From positions 1-37,390 of the forward strand of contig QVQF01000132.1 in assembly GCA_003584895.1 (NCBI GenBank): a stretch of DNA of 37,390 nt, read 5' to 3'. The notes beneath the pieces were generated by a model, which was given only the letters and a program-made list of their open reading frames with translations, was not told where the DNA came from and did no database searches. Source of the DNA: Methylococcales bacterium. Lineage in GTDB: Bacteria; Pseudomonadota; Gammaproteobacteria; Methylococcales; Methylomonadaceae. This document shows, piece after piece, positions 19,284 through 26,409 of the stretch. A program made the position numbers and the translations under genes. Numbering within the stretch: the stretch's first letter is position 1; every line of letters starts with the position of its first letter.

Positions 19284-20729
19284 ATGGAAGCTACTGAACA
19301 AATCCATTCAGCACAATTTCTTGATCATCAATTACAAGAAATCATTAGCTTACTAGAAAAGCAACGCATAGAAACAACGCTGGTTCAGCGTGGCCCTTCA
19401 ATAAACCACGAACTCATTGCAGCCATGCTGCAAAATCAACATCAGAGTCGGCTACAAGAAAAACTTATCCTACTTCATCCTGCTGATTGCGCGTTTATTT
19501 TAGAGTCATTACCTTTAGATGAGCGGCAAACCGTATGGAATGCCATCAAGTCTAGTCATGATGGACAAATCTTACTCGAAGTTTCCGACGCCGTCAGGCA
19601 AACGCTCATCTCAGGCATGGCCGCCGAAGAACTCGCCACAGTCGCTGGCAAATTAAATACGGATGAAATAGCGGATTTAGCAGCTAATCTTCCTAAAAGA
19701 ACCATGCTAAAAATACTTCGCTCCTTAAATAGCGAAGATCGCCAACACTTAAATGACATCTTGTCTTATCAAGAAACTCAAGTGGGGGCCCTGATGGATT
19801 TCGGCATGATTACTATCCGCAATGACCTTAACCTAAAGGCCATCATTGCTTATATACGCCGCTTAGGAAAACTACCCAGCCACACTGACAAATTATTTGT
19901 TGTCGACCAAAACAATATTGTTCAGGGCATATTACCGCTACAAAGATTACTAACCCACCTACCCTCCCAGCAAGTGGCTGAAGTCATGGTTACTGATTTT
20001 GTACGATTTCAGATCGATCAAGAAACGGCTGAAGCCGTGCGCGCCTTCGAACGTTATGACCTCATTTCAGCCCCAGTAGTCGATAAACAAAACAAATTAC
20101 AAGGACGACTCTGCGTAGACAATATACTTGATTATATCCGCGAAAGATCAAATGAAGATTTACTCAGCCAAGCAGGCGTTAGCGAAGAAGAAGATCTATT
20201 TTCTAGTGTTTGGAAAAGTGCAAGGAATCGCTGGGGCTGGCTATTAATCAATATTGCCACCGCCTTCGCATCCACACGGATTATTGGTGTCTTCGAAGAT
20301 ATCATCTTGCAATTAGTAGCGCTAGCCTCATTAATGCCCATCATTGCAGCCATGGGCGGCAATACCGGCAATCAAACCAGCATGTTAATCATAAGATCAC
20401 TCGCTTTAGGGCAAGTCACACCTAGCAATGTGGGCAGATTAATAAAAAAAGAACTTAAACTCGCCATCATCAATGGTGTTTTTATCGGTTTAATTATGGG
20501 CTTATTAAGCCTACTGCTTTATCAAGACATCGCGCTTTCCGCTGTCATGGCAACCGCTATGTTTATTAACTTGCTCGTTGCAGTTATTTTTGGCCTTGGT
20601 ATACCCTTATTACGCCATCAATTCGGCAAAGATCCCGCAGTAGGCACTAGTGTCATTTTGACAGCCGTCACCGACTCCATGGGCTTCTTTATTTTTTTAG
20701 GTCTAGCTAGCTTATTTCTAATTAAATAA
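19284..20729 (+). CDS. mgtE: MgtE-family magnesium transporter
   Basis: 481 residues, full length for MgtE. Residues about 40-145 are the MgtE N domain (LHPADCAFILESLPLDERQTVW, LAANLPKRTMLKIL). Residues about 148-285 are a CBS pair (AYIRRLGKLPSHTDKLFVVD, RAFERYDLISAPVVDKQ). The C-terminal 170 residues form the five-helix channel, including ALASLMPIIAAMGGNTGNQT, the pore-lining segment, and GTSVILTAVTDSMGFFIFLG. In characterised MgtE, cytoplasmic magnesium binding to the N and CBS domains closes the channel. The gene stands alone after proB, with an inverted repeat in its leader and no recognisable M-box. Confidence 0.96.
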   Translation: MEATEQIHSAQFLDHQLQEIISLLEKQRIETTLVQRGPSINHELIAAMLQNQHQSRLQEKLILLHPADCAFILESLPLDERQTVWNAIKSSHDGQILLEVSDAVRQTLISGMAAEELATVAGKLNTDEIADLAANLPKRTMLKILRSLNSEDRQHLNDILSYQETQVGALMDFGMITIRNDLNLKAIIAYIRRLGKLPSHTDKLFVVDQNNIVQGILPLQRLLTHLPSQQVAEVMVTDFVRFQIDQETAEAVRAFERYDLISAPVVDKQNKLQGRLCVDNILDYIRERSNEDLLSQAGVSEEEDLFSSVWKSARNRWGWLLINIATAFASTRIIGVFEDIILQLVALASLMPIIAAMGGNTGNQTSMLIIRSLALGQVTPSNVGRLIKKELKLAIINGVFIGLIMGLLSLLLYQDIALSAVMATAMFINLLVAVIFGLGIPLLRHQFGKDPAVGTSVILTAVTDSMGFFIFLGLASLFLIK

Positions 20730-20892
20730 CGTTGAACATAGACCGTACCCAGCCACTATCTAAACCAAGCTTTACCTCCTTGCCTTTAAATAAAGAGATG
20801 ATACACTTAGTGCTTACTAATAAGCTGAGTTCCAATGGAATTATCTTATATTATAGTGCTAACAATAATTATTAAATCAATACTATAACCCT

Positions 20893-21330
20893 ATGAAAAA
20901 GTACAAAAACTTACTATTTATCCTCGCATTTATAGCACTACTTTTAAGCCAATATAAACTGGTTATGCCATTCATGTACAAAGTTGCAGCATCCGATCTT
21001 TTTATGGTCGATACTAAAGATCAAGCCAGTCAACTACCCATATCGACTCCTTTAACTGCGATTGCCTACTTGCATTGCAATAATGAGATTAAATCAAAAC
21101 TAGGCACAGATGCTGTAGTTAGTTTTCCTGAAAAAGCGCTCAATGCTTGGTCTATGGGTAATTACGATTTTATTATCCATGGTGAATTTAACATTACAGA
21201 TCAAACTTCAAATACTACCTCCAAAAACTACACTTGCCGCATAACCTACAATAACGGTGACGATCAAGAAGGCATACTCGCTTTTGATAACTGGTCTATT
21301 GTTGGCTTATCAGGACTAGAAAATAAATAA
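20893..21330 (+). CDS. hypothetical exported/membrane-anchored protein
   Basis: 145 residues, no family recognised. MKKYKNLLFILAFIALLLSQ is a signal peptide or N-terminal anchor. The outer part is soluble with two cysteines (LHCNNE and YTCRITY) that could form one disulphide. LHCNNEIKSKLGTDAVVSFPEKALNAWSMGNYDFIIHGEFN describes a mixed alpha/beta domain of unknown role and is discussed here only by composition. The ATG at 20893 puts the basic residues at the terminus. It is a single gene between mgtE and another unknown, followed by a hairpin at 21385. Confidence 0.6.
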   Translation: MKKYKNLLFILAFIALLLSQYKLVMPFMYKVAASDLFMVDTKDQASQLPISTPLTAIAYLHCNNEIKSKLGTDAVVSFPEKALNAWSMGNYDFIIHGEFNITDQTSNTTSKNYTCRITYNNGDDQEGILAFDNWSIVGLSGLENK

Positions 21331-21676
21331 ATTGAACGCCATGTTTTATAATGGACGATTATATATAGCTATAATCTAGCAATCGCCCTTAGTCAATCAA
21401 TACTAAGGGCCTATTACAGAGCGTTGATTGTCCCCAATCGACCTTCGCCTCTGGCCTACCACTCAGTCACTTAATCTCTTGTTTAATTCAACGCAATAAA
21501 AACTAACTCACAAGTTAATTCTTTTTATAATTTTCTGTGTTACTATCTCACCGGCGGCTCTTCTTGGCCTCTATCTATTAACAAAATCCGTTAGCGCATC
21601 AAAATACTGCAAAAGCACTTAAAACATCTTTTGCGATACAAACTTTATATGTTTCTTCTCAACTTAAGAGGTACTT
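21331..21676. other. 346-base gene-free spacer with one hairpin
   Basis: No reading frame with a credible start was seen. A perfect 8-bp inverted repeat, GCCCTTAG (21385-21392) and CTAAGGGC (21403-21410), with a 10-base loop, lies 54 bases past the upstream stop. It has no following T-run, so it is at best a weak terminator or a 3' stabiliser. The last bases carry AGAGG ahead of the next ATG. The rest shows nothing recognisable. Confidence 0.5.
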
Positions 21677-22153
21677 ATGATTAACAATCTTATCACCGGC
21701 GAATTACCTGTCGATCAACAAAAAGCTCTATTACAAACGATTATCGATATTCAAAGTAAACTACCGTTCTTACTTGACTTAACCACTGCCGACCGACGTA
21801 GCTTACCCAAATTAGGCGACAAAAGCCGCGCCTTTATAGACCATGGCTTGGTATTAGCGAGCCAGAATCCCGGCATACTGCCACGAAATTTTGATCTTGA
21901 TCAATACAACCAAGAAGTAACCTTAGTTAGGCAACTAGAACCCATTGTTTTAGCTATGCGCCAACTCATGAAGCGCTTAGAAGATACCTTTATGGCGGTG
22001 GGCAGCGATGCTTACAGCCAGACATTAGTCGTTTATCAAGTCGCTAAACTCGCAGATAAAAATGGTCTTTTGGATGAACATTTAGACAGTCTTGCACAAC
22101 GCTTTGCCCGCAAGTCTCCGACACCGGACAAAACACCTACTACACCGGCCTAA
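21677..22153 (+). CDS. hypothetical soluble protein
   Basis: 158 residues with no signal peptide or membrane segment, so it is probably cytoplasmic. The sequence reads as almost wholly helical (QQKALLQTIIDIQSKLPFLLDL, LEPIVLAMRQLMKRLEDTFM, YQVAKLADKNGLLDEHLDSL) and ends in a Thr/Pro/Lys-rich tail. I do not recognise a named family. A good ribosome site, AAGAGG, lies six bases before the ATG, and codon use looks like that of its neighbours, so it is a real gene. No operon partner is visible. Confidence 0.65.
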   Translation: MINNLITGELPVDQQKALLQTIIDIQSKLPFLLDLTTADRRSLPKLGDKSRAFIDHGLVLASQNPGILPRNFDLDQYNQEVTLVRQLEPIVLAMRQLMKRLEDTFMAVGSDAYSQTLVVYQVAKLADKNGLLDEHLDSLAQRFARKSPTPDKTPTTPA

Positions 22154-22283
22154 GCACTGGCACTTAGCAACGAATCTCATTTCACCAGCAACATTCCTTA
22201 ATATATTAACAACCTAGTCCAATAATTAGGCACCGATGCTTTATAAGTAGCGAGCATTTCTATTAGATCGTAGATCATTCCTA

Positions 22284-22311
22284 GTCTGACAGGAAATAAC
22301 CCCTGTCAGAC
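22284..22311. repeat. perfect 10-bp inverted repeat (hairpin)
   Basis: GTCTGACAGG at 22284-22293 is the exact reverse complement of CCTGTCAGAC at 22302-22311, around an eight-base loop. No T-run follows on either strand. Its right arm is the first copy of the CCTGYC motif that recurs every 42 bases just downstream, so the hairpin and the tandem array share sequence. Confidence 0.7.
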
Positions 22312-22421
22312 ACAGAGCATTGCATGGTCAGCAAAAAATAATTCCTGCCAAATACAGAACCTTCTATGGCCAACTAGAATCTATCCCTGCCAATTATCAG
22401 TTGTTGGCTGATTAGCTAGCA
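22296..22421. repeat. three-copy degenerate tandem repeat with 42-base period
   Basis: Units begin at 22296, 22338 and 22380. The anchor CCTGTC/CCTGCC falls at 22302, 22344 and 22386, exactly 42 bases apart. Units 1 and 2 also share ACAGA and ATGGnCA at matching positions. A more diverged fourth copy with small insertions may lie at about 22426-22466. The period is a multiple of three, and one plus-strand frame stays open from 22290 to a TAG at 22413, giving a 14-residue peptide repeat, but it has no start codon. Confidence 0.65.
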
Positions 22422-22715
22422 CCAGCCTCTATCAAACATGGATTGCTGTATGATCAATTAGTAATGATCTGTATCAATCACGAACTTTTGGCTATTTCAT
22501 CAAGATTAACCACTATTTCCTCTGCAAGCTCCCAGCTAATTTAATAATCCGTCTTAATTTTTTATGCTTATTTGCAACACACATCATCAATGCTTCGCTG
22601 TTTTGTTAACAAGGCGACTAGGGTGTTGTACTATAAGCGCAAGTTAAGCTAAACATTGCCTTCAATGTGTGCACTTAAAGACTCTATAGACTCGAATCAA
22701 TAATCGGAGAACATA

Positions 22716-23207
22716 ATGACTGTTAGTATTGATGATTTTAAAAAAGCGCTACAACTTTGGGCTAGCGGCGTTACCGTAGTCACTACTTATTCTGAACAAT
22801 ATGGCGCTCAAGGCATGACAGCCACCGCCTTTAGTAGCGTTTCTGTTGATCCTCCACAAATTCTAGTGTGTATTAATGATGCAGCCGATACCGGCCTAGG
22901 CATACAAGAAAGCGGTTACTTTGCTGTTAATATTTTAACTTCAGATCAGCAAGACGTTTCTAATCAATTTGCCGGCGGCGCTAGCCAACAGCAACGTTTT
23001 GACAATACCAGCTGGAAAGCCGGCATCACCGGTTCGCCTATACTGAATGACAGCTTGATGTCTTTAGATTGCAAAGTTCTAGAGAAAGTACGCGCAGGTA
23101 CACATTGGATTATCATTGCTGAAGTTCAAGATAGCATCTGCCGAACCGGCGAACCACTTTTATATTATCGTGGCGGCTATCGAAATATTGCTGACAGCAA
23201 TTCGTAA
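22716..23207 (+). CDS. flavin reductase-like (FMN-binding split-barrel) protein
   Basis: 163 residues, matching the HpaC/flavin-reductase-like domain in full. It starts with FKKALQLWASGVTVVTTYSE. QGMTATAFSSVSVDPPQILVCIN is the flavin-contact region, followed by YFAVNILTSDQQDVSNQFAG, and late SLDCKVLEKVRAGTHWIIIAEV and PLLYYRGGYRNI. Such enzymes use NAD(P)H to supply reduced FMN or FAD to a partner monooxygenase. No monooxygenase is next to it, so the partner is unknown. CGGAGA lies about seven bases upstream of the ATG. Single gene, soluble. Confidence 0.9.
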   Translation: MTVSIDDFKKALQLWASGVTVVTTYSEQYGAQGMTATAFSSVSVDPPQILVCINDAADTGLGIQESGYFAVNILTSDQQDVSNQFAGGASQQQRFDNTSWKAGITGSPILNDSLMSLDCKVLEKVRAGTHWIIIAEVQDSICRTGEPLLYYRGGYRNIADSNS

Positions 23208-23210
23208 ATC

Positions 23211-23280
23211 GGATTAGCGCAGCGTAACACTACAAATGAATCATAACTGTTTCCGTAGCGTCGAAATGTCAGGTTACGCT
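23211..23280. repeat. inverted repeat with GGATTAGCGCAGCGTAA-type element
   Basis: Just past the flavin-reductase stop, GGATTAGCGCAGCGTAAC resembles one arm of a dispersed palindromic element common in proteobacterial genomes. AGCGTAAC (23221-23228) pairs with GTTACGCT (23273-23280), an 8-bp perfect inverted repeat 44 bases apart. Likely a decayed copy; no coding content. Confidence 0.4.
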
Positions 23281-23416
23281 CCCCTTATCCAGCCCTACAA
23301 TTTAATTGATGGCTGATGCATGAAATAGTTGAATTTCATGGCAAATATATCTAAAGTAACCCACTGCATTACTAGGTTACATAAAAATAACATCAAACCT
23401 TGATTGAGGAATAACC

Positions 23417-23821
23417 ATGAATATGATCCACCTATTAAAATCGGCGTTATTGATAGCACTTATCGCCTTAAGTGGCCAAGCTTTAGCTTATAGCCCAGAA
23501 GAATTAGCAAAATCTTGTAAAAAACCACGCTTCACCGATTTTAATTTGCCTGAATATAAGGCTCCCGATAATATTGAAGTCACTCCGAAATCAGAGTTTT
23601 TTATTAAAATATCCGCTTGGGTAGATCCTACTACTATTACCTTAACTGCAAAAAAACAACCACTACCTTTTACCGTAGAAACCACCAGTACTTTTTTTAA
23701 AGTTAAAGCCCAGATACCTGCTGAATACACCGGCGAATTTATTAGAATCAATGTGGGCGCCAAGGCCGTATTAGGTTGCGATGATAATACAGGCTGGTTA
23801 ATTAAAGTCGCTGATCATTAA
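23417..23821 (+). CDS. hypothetical periplasmic protein
   Basis: 134 residues. A clear Sec signal peptide, with hydrophobic core LLIALIALSGQ and likely cleavage after ALA, is followed by YSPEELAKSCKKPRF. The mature part has two cysteines (SCKKP and LGCDDN), probably a disulphide, and a beta-rich pattern (FFIKISAWVDPTTITLTAK, FFKVKAQIPAEYTGEFIRI) suggestive of a small Ig-like or beta-sandwich fold. No family name can be given. GAGGA lies shortly before the ATG. It precedes the degQ-like protease by about 160 bases on the same strand, so both may act in the periplasm. Confidence 0.65.
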   Translation: MNMIHLLKSALLIALIALSGQALAYSPEELAKSCKKPRFTDFNLPEYKAPDNIEVTPKSEFFIKISAWVDPTTITLTAKKQPLPFTVETTSTFFKVKAQIPAEYTGEFIRINVGAKAVLGCDDNTGWLIKVADH

Positions 23822-23983
23822 TAATATCGGCTCCATGTAACTTACAATGGGTTAGTTGTCATCTCGGAATGACGACTTACCCACTACCTTCACATAGCAC
23901 AAAAAAATTTCAGCCTTGATATTAAACGTTTTCGTACTTATATTGTTATCTATGACTGTTTAACTCACCTTTGACTCTTGCAG

Positions 23984-25339
23984 ATGAAAACAAACTTATT
24001 AAAGTCCTTAGCTTTATTATCTATTTTATCAGTGTACTCTCTTAGCCAGGCTGCAGGCTTACCCCCTTACGATGGCACTCAAGCCCTGCCCTCGTTAGCG
24101 CCTATGCTAGAACATAGCATGCCTGCGGTGGTGAACATCGCTACCTCGAAAAACATTCAAATCAGCGACAATCCTTTAATGCAGGACCCTATCTTTAGGC
24201 AGCTTTTTAATGTGCCTAATCAATCCCGCCAACAGCAACAAAAAAACAGCTTGGGTTCTGGCGTTATTATCGACAGCAAGCAAGGCCTAGTTTTAACCAA
24301 TAATCATGTTATCGATAAAGCCGATACGATCTTAGTTACTTTGCATGATGGAAGACAACTTAATGCTGAATTGATCGGCACCGACCCCGAATCGGATGTC
24401 GCGGTCATTAAAATTCCTGCTAATAATTTAAGCCAATTAACCATGGCTGATTCTAGTCTGCTTAAAGTCGGTGATTTTGTGGTCGCCATAGGCAATCCTT
24501 TTGGTTTAGGGCAAACCGTTACCTCTGGTATCGTCAGTGCTTTAGGTCGCTCTGGTTTAGGCATAGAAAAATATGAAAACTTTATACAAACCGATGCCTC
24601 TATTAATCCCGGCAATTCAGGTGGCGCACTGGTTAATTTACGGGGCGAACTAGTGGGCATGAATACCGCCATACTGGCACCTACGGGCGGCAATGTCGGC
24701 ATTGGTTTTGCTATACCCACCAATATGATTACGACCATTAAAGATGTACTGGTTAAGCATGGCGAAGTAAAACGTGGCTTACTCGGCGTCACCACGCAAG
24801 ATTTAACACCTGACTTAGTCAATGCCTTTAACTTAGAAACCCAGCATGGTGCAGCCATTAGTCGTATTGAAAACGACTCACCTGCCGCCAAAGCGGGTTT
24901 AGAACCAGGCGACATTATTGTAGGCGCTAACGATAAGCCTATTAATAACAGTCAAGACATCAACAATATTGTGGGCTTATTGCAAATTGGTGACAAAGTC
25001 ACCTTAGATTACTTTCATGGCACAGAAAAAAAAGCCGTCACCGCTATTATCGCCAAACCTGAACAGACTCAACTAGCCGGTGAAAAACTACATCGTTTAT
25101 TAGTCGGCACCGTGTTAACTGCCACTGCAAAAAACCAGCTAGAAGGCATTAGCCTCGATAAAATCAATACTGCCTCTTATGCTTGGCGAGTAGGTTTAAG
25201 ACCAGGCGATGTGATCGTTTCTGCCAATCGCTATCGCGTGCATAATCTGGACGAATTAAAACGCGTCATTAATCCCAACAATCCACTGCTGATTAATATC
25301 CAGCGCGGCGAACAAGGTTTATTTGTTGTGTTAAGATAA
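23984..25339 (+). CDS. degQ: periplasmic serine endoprotease, DegQ/HtrA family
   Basis: 451 residues, close to E. coli DegQ. A signal peptide (LLKSLALLSILSVYSLSQAA) leads to the trypsin-like domain with a complete triad: H108 in TNNHVID, D138 in ESDVAVIKI and S212 in NPGNSGGALVN. Two PDZ domains follow, at about 255-345 (GLLGVTTQDLTPDLVNAF, GLEPGDIIVGAN) and 365-451 (GLRPGDVIVSANRY). It degrades and refolds misfolded envelope proteins. DegQ is favoured over DegP by length and the short Q-rich LA loop, but the distinction is not firm. A TTG at 23978 is in frame; the ATG at 23984 suits the signal peptide better. A nested palindromic repeat follows the stop. Confidence 0.93.
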   Translation: MKTNLLKSLALLSILSVYSLSQAAGLPPYDGTQALPSLAPMLEHSMPAVVNIATSKNIQISDNPLMQDPIFRQLFNVPNQSRQQQQKNSLGSGVIIDSKQGLVLTNNHVIDKADTILVTLHDGRQLNAELIGTDPESDVAVIKIPANNLSQLTMADSSLLKVGDFVVAIGNPFGLGQTVTSGIVSALGRSGLGIEKYENFIQTDASINPGNSGGALVNLRGELVGMNTAILAPTGGNVGIGFAIPTNMITTIKDVLVKHGEVKRGLLGVTTQDLTPDLVNAFNLETQHGAAISRIENDSPAAKAGLEPGDIIVGANDKPINNSQDINNIVGLLQIGDKVTLDYFHGTEKKAVTAIIAKPEQTQLAGEKLHRLLVGTVLTATAKNQLEGISLDKINTASYAWRVGLRPGDVIVSANRYRVHNLDELKRVINPNNPLLINIQRGEQGLFVVLR

Positions 25340-25350
25340 TAGACATATTA

Positions 25351-25435
25351 CGTAGGTTGGGCTAATGGCTTTATCATTAACCCAACATTGATATTATCTA
25401 ATGTTGGGTTGCCCCAAAAGACAGCCCAACCTACG
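25351..25435. repeat. nested palindromic intergenic repeat
   Basis: Outer arms CGTAGGTTGGGCT (25351-25363) and AGCCCAACCTACG (25423-25435) are perfect 13-base complements. Inner arms AACCCAACATT (25379-25389) and AATGTTGGGTT (25400-25410) are perfect 11-base complements around a 10-base loop. The GTAGGTTGGGCT motif is a familiar dispersed palindromic element in proteobacterial genomes. It fills the gap between degQ and moaB, and its transcript would fold into a long two-part hairpin. Confidence 0.9.
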
Positions 25436-25481
25436 ATTCACCCCCGACATTGATTCATGCTCAAAGAAGCAACTTAATATA

Positions 25482-26003
25482 ATGACCCCCGACAGAGAAT
25501 TTATACCTTTAAACATTGCCATTTTAGTGGTTTCTGATTCGCGGATTGAAGCCGATGATGTGTCGGGTAAAACCTTAGTTGATCGCGCCATAGACGCAGG
25601 ACATCATGTGCTAGAAAAGAAAATAGTGCCTGATGATATTTACCAAATCCGTGCCGTGGTTTCTCAGTGGATCGCTCAAGCAGAGGTGCAAGTGGTGATT
25701 AGCACCGGTGGTACTGGCGTAACAGGTCGTGATGGCACACCCGAAGCAATAGCTCCCTTACTCGACAAAGTGCTAGACGGCTTTGGTGAAACCTTTAGGA
25801 TGCTATCCTATCAAGACATTAAAACCTCAACCATACAATCTCGCGCTTTGGCCGGTGTCGCTAATGCGACTTACTTATTTTGCCTGCCGGGTTCTTCCAG
25901 CGCCTGCCGTACTGGCTGGGATAGCCTTATTAAAGAGCAATTAGATCACCGTACTCGACCTTGCAATCTAGCTCAACTCATTCCTAGACTCACAGAGCGT
26001 TAA
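25482..26003 (+). CDS. moaB: molybdenum cofactor biosynthesis protein B
   Basis: 173 residues. A MoaB/MogA-fold protein similar to E. coli MoaB along its whole length, beginning EFIPLNIAILVVSDSR. It has the molybdopterin-binding core VVISTGGTGVTGRDGTPEAIAPLLDK and the FRMLSYQDIKTSTIQSRALAGVANATYLFCLPGSSSACRTGW stretch, read here in parts. The family binds or adenylylates molybdopterin. I place the start at 25482. The frame is open back to an ATG at 25401, but those 27 codons lie partly inside the palindromic repeat and have no counterpart in MoaB. No other moa gene is nearby. DUF423 follows after one base. Confidence 0.93.
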   Translation: MTPDREFIPLNIAILVVSDSRIEADDVSGKTLVDRAIDAGHHVLEKKIVPDDIYQIRAVVSQWIAQAEVQVVISTGGTGVTGRDGTPEAIAPLLDKVLDGFGETFRMLSYQDIKTSTIQSRALAGVANATYLFCLPGSSSACRTGWDSLIKEQLDHRTRPCNLAQLIPRLTER

Positions 26004-26004
26004 T

Positions 26005-26409
26005 ATGAAATCCGTTTTTTTATTTTTAGGTGCCTTAAGTGCCTTGATAGGCGTGGGCATGGGTGCCTTTGGTGCTCACGCTTTAAAAGCCAGCTTAAGC
26101 CCCGAGCAGCTAAGCATTTATCAAACCGGCGTCAGCTATCAAATGTGGCATGCGCTAGGCTTGATTGGCATTGCGTTGGCCTTGCTACAAGCCCCTACGT
26201 CTAAATTATTAAAGTGGGCCGGCGCCTTAATGTTTATCGGCATAGTCTTATTCTCTGGCAGCTTATATTTTTTGGTATTGCTAGACATGACAATATTAGG
26301 CGTCATCACTCCCGTAGGTGGCGTTAGCTTAATTTGCGCTTGGTTCTTACTCACTATTTACGCTGCTAAAAAACAGCATATCAACAGGTACACACATGAC
26401 AGCCATTAA
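26005..26409 (+). CDS. DUF423 (YgdD-like) inner-membrane protein
   Basis: 134 residues with about four membrane helices. LFLGALSALIGVGMGAFGAHALK at the N-terminus and VSYQMWHALGLIGIALAL are the family signature of DUF423/YgdD; FSGSLYFLVL and LGVITPVGGVSLICAWFLL follow. The function is not established. It starts one base after moaB and overlaps pepN by 14 bases, so the three are likely on one transcript. Confidence 0.92.
   Translation: MKSVFLFLGALSALIGVGMGAFGAHALKASLSPEQLSIYQTGVSYQMWHALGLIGIALALLQAPTSKLLKWAGALMFIGIVLFSGSLYFLVLLDMTILGVITPVGGVSLICAWFLLTIYAAKKQHINRYTHDSH

Larger units (their letters stand above)
22154..22715. other. 562-base gene-free region
   Basis: The longest gap between genes in the window. 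It holds a 10-bp hairpin and a 42-base-periodic repeat, listed separately, and otherwise AT-rich sequence leading into the flavin-reductase gene. No start codon with a ribosome site opens a frame of useful length. The promoter of the downstream gene is presumably in its last 100 bases. Confidence 0.6.

Noticed and set aside
22290-22412. Small open frame across the 42-base repeats encoding a 14-residue peptide repeat
   Set aside because: No start codon or ribosome site in frame; kept as a repeat, not a gene.
22284-22440. CRISPR array
   Set aside because: The repeats are head-to-tail and degenerate with no unique spacers, and no cas gene is present.
24304-24915. 203-codon antisense frame inside degQ
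   Set aside because: Pro/Ser/Leu-rich shadow lying wholly within the protease catalytic and PDZ coding region.
25401-25481. 27-residue N-terminal extension of MoaB
   Set aside because: It begins inside the palindromic repeat and has no counterpart in MoaB; the open frame is a by-product of the repeat.
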